Of a stretch of DNA of 64,000 nt, positions 7,966 to 16,910 are shown piece by piece. The stretch covers positions 496,001-560,000 of the forward strand of contig JACPYL010000010.1 in assembly GCA_016196065.1 (NCBI GenBank). The letters run 5' to 3'. Both the position numbers and the translations under genes were made by a program. How positions within the stretch are numbered: the stretch's first letter is position 1; each line of letters opens with the position of its first letter. The notes under the pieces are model-generated. The model did not search any database and was not told where the DNA came from. It was given only the letters and a program-made list of their open reading frames with translations. Source of the stretch: Acidobacteriota bacterium. GTDB lineage: Bacteria > Acidobacteriota > Terriglobia > Terriglobales > Acidobacteriaceae.

Positions 7966-9558
7966 GTGAACAAACATCTGGCCGTGCTTCTGTTGACCGC
8001 GGTTTCTTTCGTGACCGCGCAAGCGCAATCTTCTTCTGCCCAACCGGACGTCGTCGTCCGCACCACCAAGGCTATGCATTACCGCCCCGGCGGCACGAGC
8101 AAAATCGCGTTCCAGGGTACCGATCTGATGCAGCGCGGTTCCGGCGAAGCGAAGGTTGAAGCCAAGAAGACCAACATCCAGATTGAAGCCAAGTTTGAGA
8201 GCATGGAAGACGCCACCAAGTTTGGCCTGGAGTATCTGACCTACGTGATGTGGGCCGTTTCTCCGCAGGGCCGCGCCGTCAATCTCGGCGAAGTCAGCCT
8301 CGATCACGGCAAGGGCCACGTGAAGGCGTTCACCGACTTCCAGACCTTTGGCATGATCGTTACCGCCGAACCCTATTCCGCCGTGACCCAACCCGGCAAC
8401 ATGGTCGTGATGGAAAACGTGTTTGAAGGTTCCGGCGGCGAAGAAATCAGCGCCAAATACGAATTGCTCCGCAGCGGGACTTACTCGTCGAACAACACTC
8501 GCATTGAGAACGCCATCTTCGGTATTGATCCCAAGACGCCGCTGGCGCTGTTTGAAGCTCGCAATGCCGTGCGCATTGCGCACGTCGCACATGCGGACCA
8601 GTACGCAACTTCCATCCTGACGAAGGCGGAACTGCAACTTCGGCAGGCCGAGGAAGCTTACCGCCAGAAACAGCCGCGTCCGTCTATCGAGGCGGCGGCT
8701 CGCGAAGCCGCCCAGACCGCCGAAGAATCACGCGTAATGGCAGTTAAGCAAAAGGCTGAGGAAGATGCGCAGGGCCAGGCCGCCGCTGAAAAACGAGCGG
8801 CAGAAGAAAGAGCCGCCCGTGCCCGCGAAGAAGCCGACGCCCAAGCCCGCGCTCGCGTCGATGCCGACAACGCGCGTGCCCAGGCCGAAGCTGCGCGAGC
8901 GCAGGCCGAGGCCGCCAAGGCGGAAGCGCAACAAGCCGCCGAAGAAGCAGCTCGTCAAAAAGCCGAAGCTGAGAAAGCGAAAGCGGAAGCCGTCGCCCAG
9001 CAACAGGCACTGGCCGTCGAGGCCGACAAGGCGCGCAAAGCCGCCGCTGACTCCGATCAACTCCGCCAGCAAGCCGAAAAAGAAAAGCAGGAAATGCGGG
9101 CGCGTCTCCTGCAACAACTGAACAGCGTGTTGGCCACGCGCGATTCTGCTCGCGGCCTGATCGCCAACATGTCTGACGTTCTATTCAAAAGCGGCAGCTT
9201 CGAGTTGCTGCCTGGCGCCCGCGAGCGTCTCGCGAAAGTGTCGGGCATCGTACTTGCTTACCAGGGTCTGCGGCTCCAGGTGGAAGGTCATACCGACAGC
9301 ATCGGCACGGACGAATACAACCGCCGCCTTTCCGAGCAGCGAGCCGAGGCCGTCCGCGACTACCTGGTCGCGCAGGGCATCTCGTCGGAAGCAATCACCT
9401 CCAGCGGCTTCGGTAAGAGTGAGCCTGTCGCCTCCAACGACACGCCCGAAGGACGTCAGCAGAATCGTCGCGTGGAACTGGTCGTATCCGGGAATGCCAT
9501 TGGAAATACGGCCGATGCTGGCGCGGGCGGTGCCGCTTCGCTGAGTGGACAGAAGTAA
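7966..9558 (+). CDS. OmpA-family protein with long Ala/Glu/Lys coiled coil
   Basis: The order is a signal peptide (KHLAVLLLTAVSFVTAQAQ), a beta-rich domain to about 200, a low-complexity Ala/Glu/Gln/Arg/Lys coiled coil from about 215 to 385, and a C-terminal OmpA peptidoglycan-binding domain. The last shows LLPGARERL, QVEGHTDSIGTDEYNRRLSE and RQQNRRVELVVSG. It would tether the outer membrane or a periplasmic rod to peptidoglycan. The start is GTG 7966, with GAGG seven bases upstream. At 530 residues it is longer than a bare OmpA protein because of the coiled coil, which may act as a spacer across the periplasm. The adenylate kinase gene follows 87 bases later. Confidence 0.87.
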   Translation: MNKHLAVLLLTAVSFVTAQAQSSSAQPDVVVRTTKAMHYRPGGTSKIAFQGTDLMQRGSGEAKVEAKKTNIQIEAKFESMEDATKFGLEYLTYVMWAVSPQGRAVNLGEVSLDHGKGHVKAFTDFQTFGMIVTAEPYSAVTQPGNMVVMENVFEGSGGEEISAKYELLRSGTYSSNNTRIENAIFGIDPKTPLALFEARNAVRIAHVAHADQYATSILTKAELQLRQAEEAYRQKQPRPSIEAAAREAAQTAEESRVMAVKQKAEEDAQGQAAAEKRAAEERAARAREEADAQARARVDADNARAQAEAARAQAEAAKAEAQQAAEEAARQKAEAEKAKAEAVAQQQALAVEADKARKAAADSDQLRQQAEKEKQEMRARLLQQLNSVLATRDSARGLIANMSDVLFKSGSFELLPGARERLAKVSGIVLAYQGLRLQVEGHTDSIGTDEYNRRLSEQRAEAVRDYLVAQGISSEAITSSGFGKSEPVASNDTPEGRQQNRRVELVVSGNAIGNTADAGAGGAASLSGQK

Positions 9559-9645
9559 AAGGCTTCCTCTCACACTCCTGCGTGATGGCAGTCACCCCGA
9601 TTGTCGGGCCTCTCGCGATAGGCTTTGACTTCGGGCACCGCCATC

Positions 9646-10437
9646 ATGAATTCAGAGCGCACCAACGATCGAGGTGTATGGCTGCACGGCCCTCTCGGGC
9701 AATGTCCTGCACCCGCGGACGATGTCGCCCATCCCTGGCGCCTCATTCTGCTGGGAGCCCCCGGCGCCGGCAAGGGTACGCAGGCCGATCTTCTGCACCG
9801 GGAACTCAAGGCGTGTCATCTCTCAACTGGAGACGTGTTTCGCGCCGCAGGCAAGTTGAACGCCTGCGATCAGTCTCCGGCCATGAAGGAAGCGCAGGAG
9901 TATATGCGCCGGGGCGCACTCGTGCCCGATGCTACGGTGTGGGAAATGGTGCGTGAGCGGGCGGGTTGTCTGCAATGCCGAGGTGGTTTCATCCTCGACG
10001 GATTTCCGCGCACGCTGGCCCAGGCAGAAGCCCTGAAGGGGCTCCTCGAGAGTGAGCACATCCCGCTCAGTGGAGTCGTCAACTATGAACTGCCCTTAAA
10101 TGAAATTATTGCCCGGCTGAGCGGAAGGCGCACCTGTGCGCAGTGCAAAGCGGTCTTTCACGTGACGCACCAACCGCCCGCGGTGGAAGGGAAGTGCGAT
10201 CGCTGTAGTGGCCCTCTCGTGCAACGCGAAGATGACCGCCCTGAATCGATTACGGTCCGCATGGAAGCCTACAACCGCAGTACGACTCCCCTGATTGATT
10301 TTTATCGGCGTCTCGATCTACTGGTGCCAGTAGCCGCAAACGGATCTCCCGAAGAAATCTGCGCCCGCACCACGTCTGCCCTGCAGGCGCGGGCAGAGCG
10401 AAATCACCAGCCGCTGACTTCGCCTTCGCACCCATGA
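9646..10437 (+). CDS. adk: Adenylate kinase, long form with zinc-type LID
   Basis: Interconverts ATP + AMP and two ADP in the cytoplasm. The Walker A loop GAPGAGKGTQ is at about 38-47, the NMP-binding part includes HLSTGDVFR, and GFILDGFPRTLAQAEAL is the family signature. The LID (about 155-200) has CAQC and CDRC, four cysteines expected to bind zinc as in Gram-positive-type enzymes. An extra N-terminal tail of about 30 residues precedes the P-loop, which is unusual. ATG 9646 was chosen over the in-frame TTG 9625; neither has a clear ribosome-binding site. The protein is about 263 residues. It is not next to secY or map as the housekeeping copy often is, so it could be a second adenylate kinase. 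Confidence 0.85.
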   Translation: MNSERTNDRGVWLHGPLGQCPAPADDVAHPWRLILLGAPGAGKGTQADLLHRELKACHLSTGDVFRAAGKLNACDQSPAMKEAQEYMRRGALVPDATVWEMVRERAGCLQCRGGFILDGFPRTLAQAEALKGLLESEHIPLSGVVNYELPLNEIIARLSGRRTCAQCKAVFHVTHQPPAVEGKCDRCSGPLVQREDDRPESITVRMEAYNRSTTPLIDFYRRLDLLVPVAANGSPEEICARTTSALQARAERNHQPLTSPSHP

Positions 10438-10521
10438 TGACGGTCTGCCTCACTAGTCCGATTTCCATCCAAGCCACCAGGCGTATAGAATCTACCGCAC
10501 GTTGTTGTTCGGGATCACGGG

Positions 10522-12522
10522 ATGAGTAAGTTGCCCTCCAATCCTGACAAGCGGCAACCTGTAGCTTCTGCACTCAAGAGCATGGCTGAAACCCTCCTCT
10601 CGTCCAGCCTTCTGGAAGCCATCCCCGACGCTATCGTGGCAGTCAACCGCGGCGGCGTCATCGTGCAGGTTAATTCTCAAACCGAAGATCTCTTCGGGTA
10701 TCCCCGCAGCGAACTCATCGGACAACGAGTCGAGATGCTTGTCCCCGAGCGCCAGCGGTCCCAGCACCATCATCATCGGGATCAGTACGCAGAAGGCCCA
10801 AAAATCCGGCGGATGGGAGCAGGTCTCGATCTATATGGACGGCGGCGCGACGGGTCGGAGTTCCCGGTGGAAATCAGTCTGAGCCCAGTTTCCTCCGGCT
10901 CCGAGATGCTGGTCCTGAGCGCGATTCGCGACGTCAGTGACCGCAAACGCATCGAACAGGAACTGCGCCGTGCTCACGAAGAACTAGGCCAGAGCAGCAG
11001 CCGCCAGATCCGCGACTTCCAGCAACGCCTGGCTCTGATCGTCGATTCCTCCCAGGACGCCATCATCGGCAAGAGTCTCGACGGCGTAATCACGCACTGG
11101 AACCAGGGTGCGGTGCGCATGTACGGGTACGCGGCGGAAGAGGCGATCGGCAAATCGATCTCGATCCTCGCGCCCCAGGATCGGCCTGACGAAATCCCGG
11201 AGATTCTCAAGAAAATTCGCCACGGCGAGCGCGTTGAATATTTTGAAACCGTGCGCATCACCAAAGACGGCCGATCGTTGCACGTCTCCATTTCTGTGTC
11301 TCCCATCCACGATGGGGAAGGACAGATCGTCGGTGCATCCGCGATTGCTCGAGACATCACGATGCAAAAGCGTACGGAAGATCAGTTGCGCCACGCGCAA
11401 AAGATGGAAGCCGTAGGCCGGCTGGCCGGGGGAGTCGCGCACGATTTCAACAATATTCTGGGAATCGTCATCGCGTGCACAGAACTTCTGTACAGCCACA
11501 AAGATACCGCGGGCGATTCCCGCCAGTATGTCGACAACATCAGGAAGGCCTCCGACCGCGGTGCTGCGCTGACCCGCCAGTTGCTAGCCTTCAGCCGCAA
11601 GCAGACGGCGAAGCCCCACGTTCTCGACTTGAACGACCGCCTGAAGGAAATGACAAAACTCCTTCACCCGCTGATGGGTGATGATGTGCAGGTTGTGGTG
11701 CAGCCTCGCACGCCATACGCGATTGTTGAGGCTGACCCTGGCCAACTGGATCAAGTCGTCATGAATCTCGCCGTCAATGCGCGGGACGCAATGCCCAAAG
11801 GCGGCAAGCTCATTATCGAAACTGCTCTCCAGGAATTCGATGAGGTCTTCGCTCGCCAGCATCAGTCCATGGTTCCCGGACGCTATGTGATGTTGTCCGT
11901 CAGCGACAACGGAGCCGGGATGGACGAGGACACCCTCTCTCATATCTTCGAACCGTTCTTCACGACCAAAGAGACCGGCAAAGGCACGGGCCTGGGACTC
12001 GCAACCGTCTATGGCATCGTGAAACAGAGCGGTGGCGACATCTGGGTCTACAGCGAGCCCAATCGCGGCACGACTTTCAAAATCTATCTCCCCAACGCCG
12101 ACCACAAGATTGGTGAAATCCCCGAGGCCAGCACCGAGGCATCGCCTCGCCGGCGTGACGGAACCACCATACTTCTCGTCGAGGATGACGCCCTGTTGCG
12201 CAGCCTCACTCGGGAAATGCTGGTGGAGCATGGCTACACCGTCCTCGAAGCCTCGGACGGAAGAGCTGCGCTCCAGACCCTGTCATCCCACTCCGAGCCC
12301 ATCGCTCTGACCCTGACGGATGTTGTGATGCGAGGCATGAGCGGCCCCGAATTGGTTTTGCAACTTCTCGAGCTGCATCCCGCCATAAAGATTGTCTACA
12401 CATCCGGCTACACGGGGGAGCTCATGGTCGAGCACTCATCCGCCGGAACGGGAATCGTCCTGTTGGAGAAACCGTTCACCCGGGGAGAGTTGTTGAAGAC
12501 TCTCGATGATGTTCTCGGATGA
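10522..12522 (+). CDS. Hybrid sensor histidine kinase (PAS-PAS-HisKA-HATPase-REC)
   Basis: A 666-residue soluble signalling protein with no membrane segment. Two PAS domains (about 28-145 and 165-285) each end in a PAC-like strand (LSAIRDVSDRK; ASAIARDITMQK). The dimerisation box GGVAHDFNNILG carries the phospho-accepting histidine. The ATPase domain shows the N box (NLAVNARDAMPKGG), a G1 box (DNGAGMDE) and GTGLGLATVYGIV. A C-terminal receiver begins TTILLVEDDALLR, with the phospho-aspartate in LTLTDVVMRG and the lysine in LLEKPFT. The class is typical of PAS hybrid kinases that sense redox, light or small ligands. No separate response regulator is adjacent. Confidence 0.92.
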   Translation: MSKLPSNPDKRQPVASALKSMAETLLSSSLLEAIPDAIVAVNRGGVIVQVNSQTEDLFGYPRSELIGQRVEMLVPERQRSQHHHHRDQYAEGPKIRRMGAGLDLYGRRRDGSEFPVEISLSPVSSGSEMLVLSAIRDVSDRKRIEQELRRAHEELGQSSSRQIRDFQQRLALIVDSSQDAIIGKSLDGVITHWNQGAVRMYGYAAEEAIGKSISILAPQDRPDEIPEILKKIRHGERVEYFETVRITKDGRSLHVSISVSPIHDGEGQIVGASAIARDITMQKRTEDQLRHAQKMEAVGRLAGGVAHDFNNILGIVIACTELLYSHKDTAGDSRQYVDNIRKASDRGAALTRQLLAFSRKQTAKPHVLDLNDRLKEMTKLLHPLMGDDVQVVVQPRTPYAIVEADPGQLDQVVMNLAVNARDAMPKGGKLIIETALQEFDEVFARQHQSMVPGRYVMLSVSDNGAGMDEDTLSHIFEPFFTTKETGKGTGLGLATVYGIVKQSGGDIWVYSEPNRGTTFKIYLPNADHKIGEIPEASTEASPRRRDGTTILLVEDDALLRSLTREMLVEHGYTVLEASDGRAALQTLSSHSEPIALTLTDVVMRGMSGPELVLQLLELHPAIKIVYTSGYTGELMVEHSSAGTGIVLLEKPFTRGELLKTLDDVLG

Positions 12523-12615
12523 TTGGATGGGGCTGACGAGCAGTGTCAACAGTGCGGGCCGGAGGAACGCTCCTGTAGCATCGACCGCATCCCAGCATGC
12601 TAGACTCCACCCAGA

Positions 12616-12966
12616 ATGCCCGGTGATCCAAACCCTGAAGCTGAAGACCACTACTACGCTGCCCTCGATCTCGTCGCAGAAGGGGAACATGAAAAAGCCG
12701 TGGCGGAGTATGAAAAGGCGTTGGTTGCCGACCCCACCTTCACGGATGCTCTCCACGGTCTGAGCCGAGCTTTGCAGGATCTGAGCCGCTTCGACGAAGC
12801 CATCGAAGTCTCGAAGCGCATTTCTGGGATCGATCCCGACGATGTCCTCGCCCACACCAGTCTTTCCATCCTGTATCAGAAGAAGGGCATGGTTCCCGAA
12901 GCCGAAGCCGAGGGAAACAAGGCACGCGTGCTGGGATGGAAGCAGCAATTAAAGAAGAAGGTGTGA
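12616..12966 (+). CDS. Small TPR protein
   Basis: A 116-residue soluble protein made of about three tetratricopeptide repeats: YYAALDLVAEGEHEKAVAEY, TDALHGLSRALQDLSRFDEA and VLAHTSLSILYQKKGMVPEA. No signal peptide or enzymatic domain is seen. TPR units make protein-protein contacts; the partner is unknown. It lies 93 bases after the hybrid kinase on the same strand, so co-transcription is possible. It converges with the PQQ dehydrogenase gene. Confidence 0.8.
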   Translation: MPGDPNPEAEDHYYAALDLVAEGEHEKAVAEYEKALVADPTFTDALHGLSRALQDLSRFDEAIEVSKRISGIDPDDVLAHTSLSILYQKKGMVPEAEAEGNKARVLGWKQQLKKKV

Positions 12967-12997
12967 CCAGCAGTTCGCTTCGCCGGTTCCCGGACGG

Positions 12998-14605
12998 CTA
13001 GTTGCTCGTGCTCTTCTCCGGCAGCGAAAACGCAAACAAAGTTGTGCCAGCCGGGATCACAACATACTGTCGCCCCTCGAACTGGTAAGTGATTGCGGTC
13101 GTATAGATTCCGGCGCCGAGCTGGATGTGCCACAGGTCGCGGCCCGCCTTGGCATCGATGGCGATCAAGTTGCCGTCGGAATCACCGCCAAATACCAATC
13201 CTCCCGCAGTTGAAAGCACGCCGCCATTGGGGTTGCTGAAGTATGGAAATTCCCACGCCTGCTTTCCGTTGAGTGGATCGACAGCTTTGATCGCCCCAGT
13301 CGGCCGTTCGACCGGATCAGGCACATAGATGCTTCCGATAAAATCATGCCCCGCGCGATATTGTTGCGGCGCGCCGGTGAAGAGGTCGCACTGATTCGTC
13401 GTCGTAACATAGAGCAGGCCAGTGTCCGGACTGTAGGACGGCGAAAACCAGTTCGTGAGACCAATCGCCGATGGGCAAACTCGAACGCCCTTTGCTCCCG
13501 GAATCGCGTCAGGATTCAATTGTGGACGCCCGTCTTCGGAAATTCCTTTTGCCCAGGTGACCGTGCCGAAACCATTTGCAGAGAGGAACTTTCCGTTCGT
13601 GCGATCGAGGACGTACAAAAATCCATTGCGGTTGGCGTGAACCAGTAGCTTACGAGGCTTGCCCTGCCAGTCTGCGTCTACCAGCACTGGAATCTGCGTG
13701 GAGTCGTAGTCGAACAAATCATGCGGTGTGAATTGGAAATGCCATTTGAGTTTGCCAGTGTCCGCGTCCAGCGCCAGCATGCTGTTGCTGTAAAGATTGT
13801 CTCCCAGTCGATCGCCGCCATAGTTGCTCGGCGACGGATTTCCCGTAGGCCAGTAAATCAGATTCAGTTGCGGATCATAGGACCCCGTGATCCACGCCGG
13901 TGCGCCGCCCGTCTTCCACGAATCTCCAGACCAGGTATCGTGTCCCGGCTGTCCCGGACCGGGCACCGTGTCGAACCGCCACAAACGCGCGCCGGTGTTC
14001 GCATCGTAGGCATCGACAAATCCACGAATGCCATATTCTCCGCCTGCGACGCCCACAATCACTGCGTTCTTTACCACCAGCGGCGCAACCGTAAACGAAT
14101 AACCCTGGCGGTAGTCCGCCGCGATCACGTCCCAGACCACGTTGCCCGTCTTGGTATCAAGCGCAATCACGTGAGCGTCGAGAGTCGCCATGAACAGGCG
14201 GTTCCCGAGAATCGCGAATCCGCGATTCACCATTCCGCAGCAGGCAATAACCTTCGGTGGCAGAACTCTCTGGTATCTCCAGATCGCTCGGCCTGTGCGA
14301 GCGTCAATTGCAAATGCCCGATCATTAGGCCCGGTAGCGTACAGGACGCCATCTACCGCCAGCGGAGTCGTTTCAAACTGGCCCAGCTCCGCGCTCTGAA
14401 AAGCCCACTGCAGGCTAAGCTGCGAAACATTTGTGGTCTTGATCTGATCGAGACTGCTGTACCGCCAACTGGAATATCGCCCAGAGTATGTGAGCCAGTT
14501 CTGAGGCTCGGCCGAAGAGTTCACCAATCGTTCAGGACTCACCTGGGCGAATCCATTCGCGCAGACGATCAGTAGTAGACCAAGGAACACCGCATGTTGC
14601 TTCAT
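12998..14605 (-). CDS. PQQ-dependent dehydrogenase (quinoprotein), periplasmic
   Basis: An eight-bladed propeller quinoprotein of about 535 residues, exported by an N-terminal signal peptide (HAVFLGLLLIVCANGFAQ). Features of PQQ alcohol dehydrogenases are visible: a vicinal Cys-Cys pair (VIACCGMVNRG), the HDLFDYDST segment expected to carry the catalytic aspartate, and repeated Trp/Gly blade motifs (ARLWRFDT, QAWEFPYF). It would oxidise an alcohol or sugar in the periplasm and pass electrons to a cytochrome c. ATG 14605 has GAGGG eight bases upstream, preferred over TTG 14620. The dihaem cytochrome gene lies directly upstream in the same direction, a fitting electron acceptor. The substrate is unknown, and no PQQ synthesis genes are in the window. 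Confidence 0.88.
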   Translation of the reverse strand: MKQHAVFLGLLLIVCANGFAQVSPERLVNSSAEPQNWLTYSGRYSSWRYSSLDQIKTTNVSQLSLQWAFQSAELGQFETTPLAVDGVLYATGPNDRAFAIDARTGRAIWRYQRVLPPKVIACCGMVNRGFAILGNRLFMATLDAHVIALDTKTGNVVWDVIAADYRQGYSFTVAPLVVKNAVIVGVAGGEYGIRGFVDAYDANTGARLWRFDTVPGPGQPGHDTWSGDSWKTGGAPAWITGSYDPQLNLIYWPTGNPSPSNYGGDRLGDNLYSNSMLALDADTGKLKWHFQFTPHDLFDYDSTQIPVLVDADWQGKPRKLLVHANRNGFLYVLDRTNGKFLSANGFGTVTWAKGISEDGRPQLNPDAIPGAKGVRVCPSAIGLTNWFSPSYSPDTGLLYVTTTNQCDLFTGAPQQYRAGHDFIGSIYVPDPVERPTGAIKAVDPLNGKQAWEFPYFSNPNGGVLSTAGGLVFGGDSDGNLIAIDAKAGRDLWHIQLGAGIYTTAITYQFEGRQYVVIPAGTTLFAFSLPEKSTSN

Positions 14606-14647
14606 CCAGGTAACCCTCAAATGTGTATCGGAACGTACTGCTGAAGC

Positions 14648-15502
14648 TCAGTCCTGCCGCAAGCTTTCCAGGTAGGCCACGAGGTGGTCCAACTCCGTTG
14701 CACTCAGTACATCTTCCGGGTATGCAGGCATCAGAGATTTCTGTTCGTGCGTGATCTGCTTCAAATCCCTTTTCAAGAGCAGGTGAAGGTTCTGACGCCG
14801 GTCCATCAGCTGAATCGAAAAAGTGTCTTCGTTCTTTGCCGTCCCGACGATCTTCTCTCCGGTTGCGGTAACAACCGTCACCCTATTCCATACGAGTGGC
14901 GGACCAAAATGGCTGTTTGGATCGATCATTGCGGCGCTCAATTCCTTGTCAGGTTGACGAATTGACTCGCCCAGGTAAGCTGCGGATCGGCCTGCTCCCA
15001 CTCGCGAGAGGTCGGGCCCAAGTACTCCGCCTTTGCCTTTCACCATATGGCAATTCGAGCATCCCTTTTTCTCAAAAAGCTGTTCGCCTAAGAGTCTGTC
15101 TCCAGTTGTGGTGGATGATTTGGGCGGTGCAAGCGATCGCAGGTAGGTGATGATGGTCCACACTTCGAGATCTTCAAACCCATTGGCGGGCATTTCGGTT
15201 CCCGGCACGCCCGTCGTGATCGTGTGAAAAATCTCCGTGTCGCTTGATCCGTGAACCCATCGCCCAGAAGTCAGATCCGGGCCTCGACCTCCGCCCTTGG
15301 CGTTCGGCCCGTGGCAAGGCGAGCAGTTGGCGCGAAACAGCGAAGCACCCTCCTGAATGGTTGCAGGACTCGCCGCCACTGGATTCGCCGTCGCGTCGTT
15401 CTGTCCTGCGAGGGGTGAGATCAGAAGCACAGCAACCGCAATGATCAAGGACAATGCGAACCATGCCCCTCGCTTCGCAGGATTTTGAGTCACATTCGCC
15501 AC
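14648..15502 (-). CDS. Dihaem c-type cytochrome
   Basis: A membrane-anchored or exported cytochrome with two CxxCH haem sites: CSPCH (first domain, with GTEMPANGF as the Met-ligand region) and CSNCH (second domain, with SLMPAYPEDVLS near the C-terminus). A hydrophobic segment (WFALSLIIAVAVLLIS) near residues 14-29 serves as signal or anchor. The GTG at 15502 is chosen because GGGAGAG lies just upstream on the minus strand; another GTG at 15553 would add 17 residues. It is transcribed ahead of the PQQ dehydrogenase with a 42-base gap, so it is the likely electron acceptor of that enzyme. A putative haem-protein insert (GEKIVGTAKNEDTFSIQLMD) sits between the second haem and its Met region. Confidence 0.88.
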   Translation of the reverse strand: MANVTQNPAKRGAWFALSLIIAVAVLLISPLAGQNDATANPVAASPATIQEGASLFRANCSPCHGPNAKGGGRGPDLTSGRWVHGSSDTEIFHTITTGVPGTEMPANGFEDLEVWTIITYLRSLAPPKSSTTTGDRLLGEQLFEKKGCSNCHMVKGKGGVLGPDLSRVGAGRSAAYLGESIRQPDKELSAAMIDPNSHFGPPLVWNRVTVVTATGEKIVGTAKNEDTFSIQLMDRRQNLHLLLKRDLKQITHEQKSLMPAYPEDVLSATELDHLVAYLESLRQD

Positions 15503-15604
15503 GTAGTCTCTCCCGTTTCGATCTGAGCTTTCCGATGGATGGGAATGGTACACGTTCCCCCATCAGTCCTCCAACCCAGCGCTACAATAGATGCGGAGTC
15601 TCCT

Positions 15605-16783
15605 ATGCGAGAAGTCGTCCTGGTTTCATCCGTCCGCACCGCTGTTGGTCGCGCGTTCAAGGGAACATTGCGCTCGACTCGTCCCGATGAACTGGCCGCC
15701 GTCGCCATTCAGGGCGCATTGGCGCGCGTGCCGCAACTGGATCCCAAGGAAATAGAAGACGTCATCCTCGGCTGCGCAATGCCCGAGGCCGAGCAGGGAA
15801 TGAACGTTGCCCGCATTGCGTCATTGCGTGCGGGACTGCCGGTGGAAGTGTCGGCCGTGACCATCAACCGTTTCTGTTCTTCAGGACTGCAGGCTATCGC
15901 GATGGCCGCCGAACGGATCATGGCCGGCGGCGCTGAGGTCATGATTGCGGGCGGCACCGAGTCCATGTCAATGATCCCCATGGGCGGCAATAAAATTTCG
16001 CCGAATCCCTGGCTCGTCGACCATTATCCCGACGCATATCTCTCCATGGGACTCACCGCGGAACGCGTGGCGACTCGCTTCGGAATTACGCGCGCCCAAT
16101 GCGATGAATTCTCCTTCCGGAGCCATCAGAAAGCTCTCGCAGCGATCGCCGCCGGAAAATTCGAAGACGAGACGGTGGCCGTGCCGGTTAGCTTTGCAAC
16201 TCCCAACGGATCGAAACCGAAAAAGCAGGAAATCGCATTCAAAGTCGATGAAGGTCCGCGTGCCGATACTTCCATCGAAGCACTGGCCGCATTGAAGGCC
16301 GCGTTCCATGTGAAGGGCGTTACTACCGCTGGAAATTCGTCGCAGATGTCAGACGGCGCCGCCGCCGCGATCGTCATGTCCGCCGACCGGGCGAAAGCCC
16401 TCGGCATCACACCACTCGTGCGTTACGCCTCCTTCGCGACTGCCGGATACAAGCCCGAAGAAATGGGACTCGGCCCGGTCTTCGCAATTCCAAAAGCCCT
16501 GAAGTTGGCTGGGTTGAAACTCGCCGACATTGACGTGATCGAATTAAACGAAGCGTTCGCCGCCCAGTCGCTCGCCGTTATCAAGGAAGGCGGGCTGGAT
16601 CCCGAGCGCGTGAATCCGAATGGTGGTGCGATCGCTCTGGGCCATCCGCTGGGATGTACCGGCGCAAAACTTACCGCCAGCGTGATTCGCGAATTAAAAC
16701 GCCGGAAAGTCCGTTACGGATTGGTCTCTATGTGCGTGGGCGGCGGGATGGGTGCAGCCGGAATTTTTGAGAATCTTAACTAA
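15605..16783 (+). CDS. Acetyl-CoA acetyltransferase / 3-ketoacyl-CoA thiolase
   Basis: A complete thiolase of 392 residues. The nucleophile is C91 in [12 protein letters not shown]. The C-terminal active-site segments are [17 protein letters not shown] (histidine) and [15 protein letters not shown] (general-base cysteine). It condenses or cleaves acyl-CoAs in the cytoplasm, either as the last step of beta-oxidation or in acetoacetyl-CoA formation; sequence alone does not separate FadA from AtoB/PhaA. ATG 15605 begins the conserved [12 protein letters not shown]; the longer open frame from 15539 overlaps the divergent cytochrome promoter. The nearby acyl-CoA dehydrogenase and crotonase genes suggest fatty-acid use, but they are not in one operon. 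Confidence 0.93.
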   Translation: MREVVLVSSVRTAVGRAFKGTLRSTRPDELAAVAIQGALARVPQLDPKEIEDVILGCAMPEAEQGMNVARIASLRAGLPVEVSAVTINRFCSSGLQAIAMAAERIMAGGAEVMIAGGTESMSMIPMGGNKISPNPWLVDHYPDAYLSMGLTAERVATRFGITRAQCDEFSFRSHQKALAAIAAGKFEDETVAVPVSFATPNGSKPKKQEIAFKVDEGPRADTSIEALAALKAAFHVKGVTTAGNSSQMSDGAAAAIVMSADRAKALGITPLVRYASFATAGYKPEEMGLGPVFAIPKALKLAGLKLADIDVIELNEAFAAQSLAVIKEGGLDPERVNPNGGAIALGHPLGCTGAKLTASVIRELKRRKVRYGLVSMCVGGGMGAAGIFENLN

Positions 16784-16910
16784 GAGCCGTAAGGTGTCGG
16801 GCCAGTAGTTGCAAGAAACTCTGCCCTACTAACTCATCAGCGATCCGTGCCCGCCGGGAGTATAATCTGCTTGTTAGTACGGCGGCCCCACGAAGTCCCG
16901 GAGGTGCCTC

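Noticed and set aside
13721-14575. 284-residue plus-strand frame opposite the PQQ dehydrogenase
   Set aside because: Antisense shadow of a convincing PQQ enzyme with its catalytic motifs; no domain visible in the plus frame.
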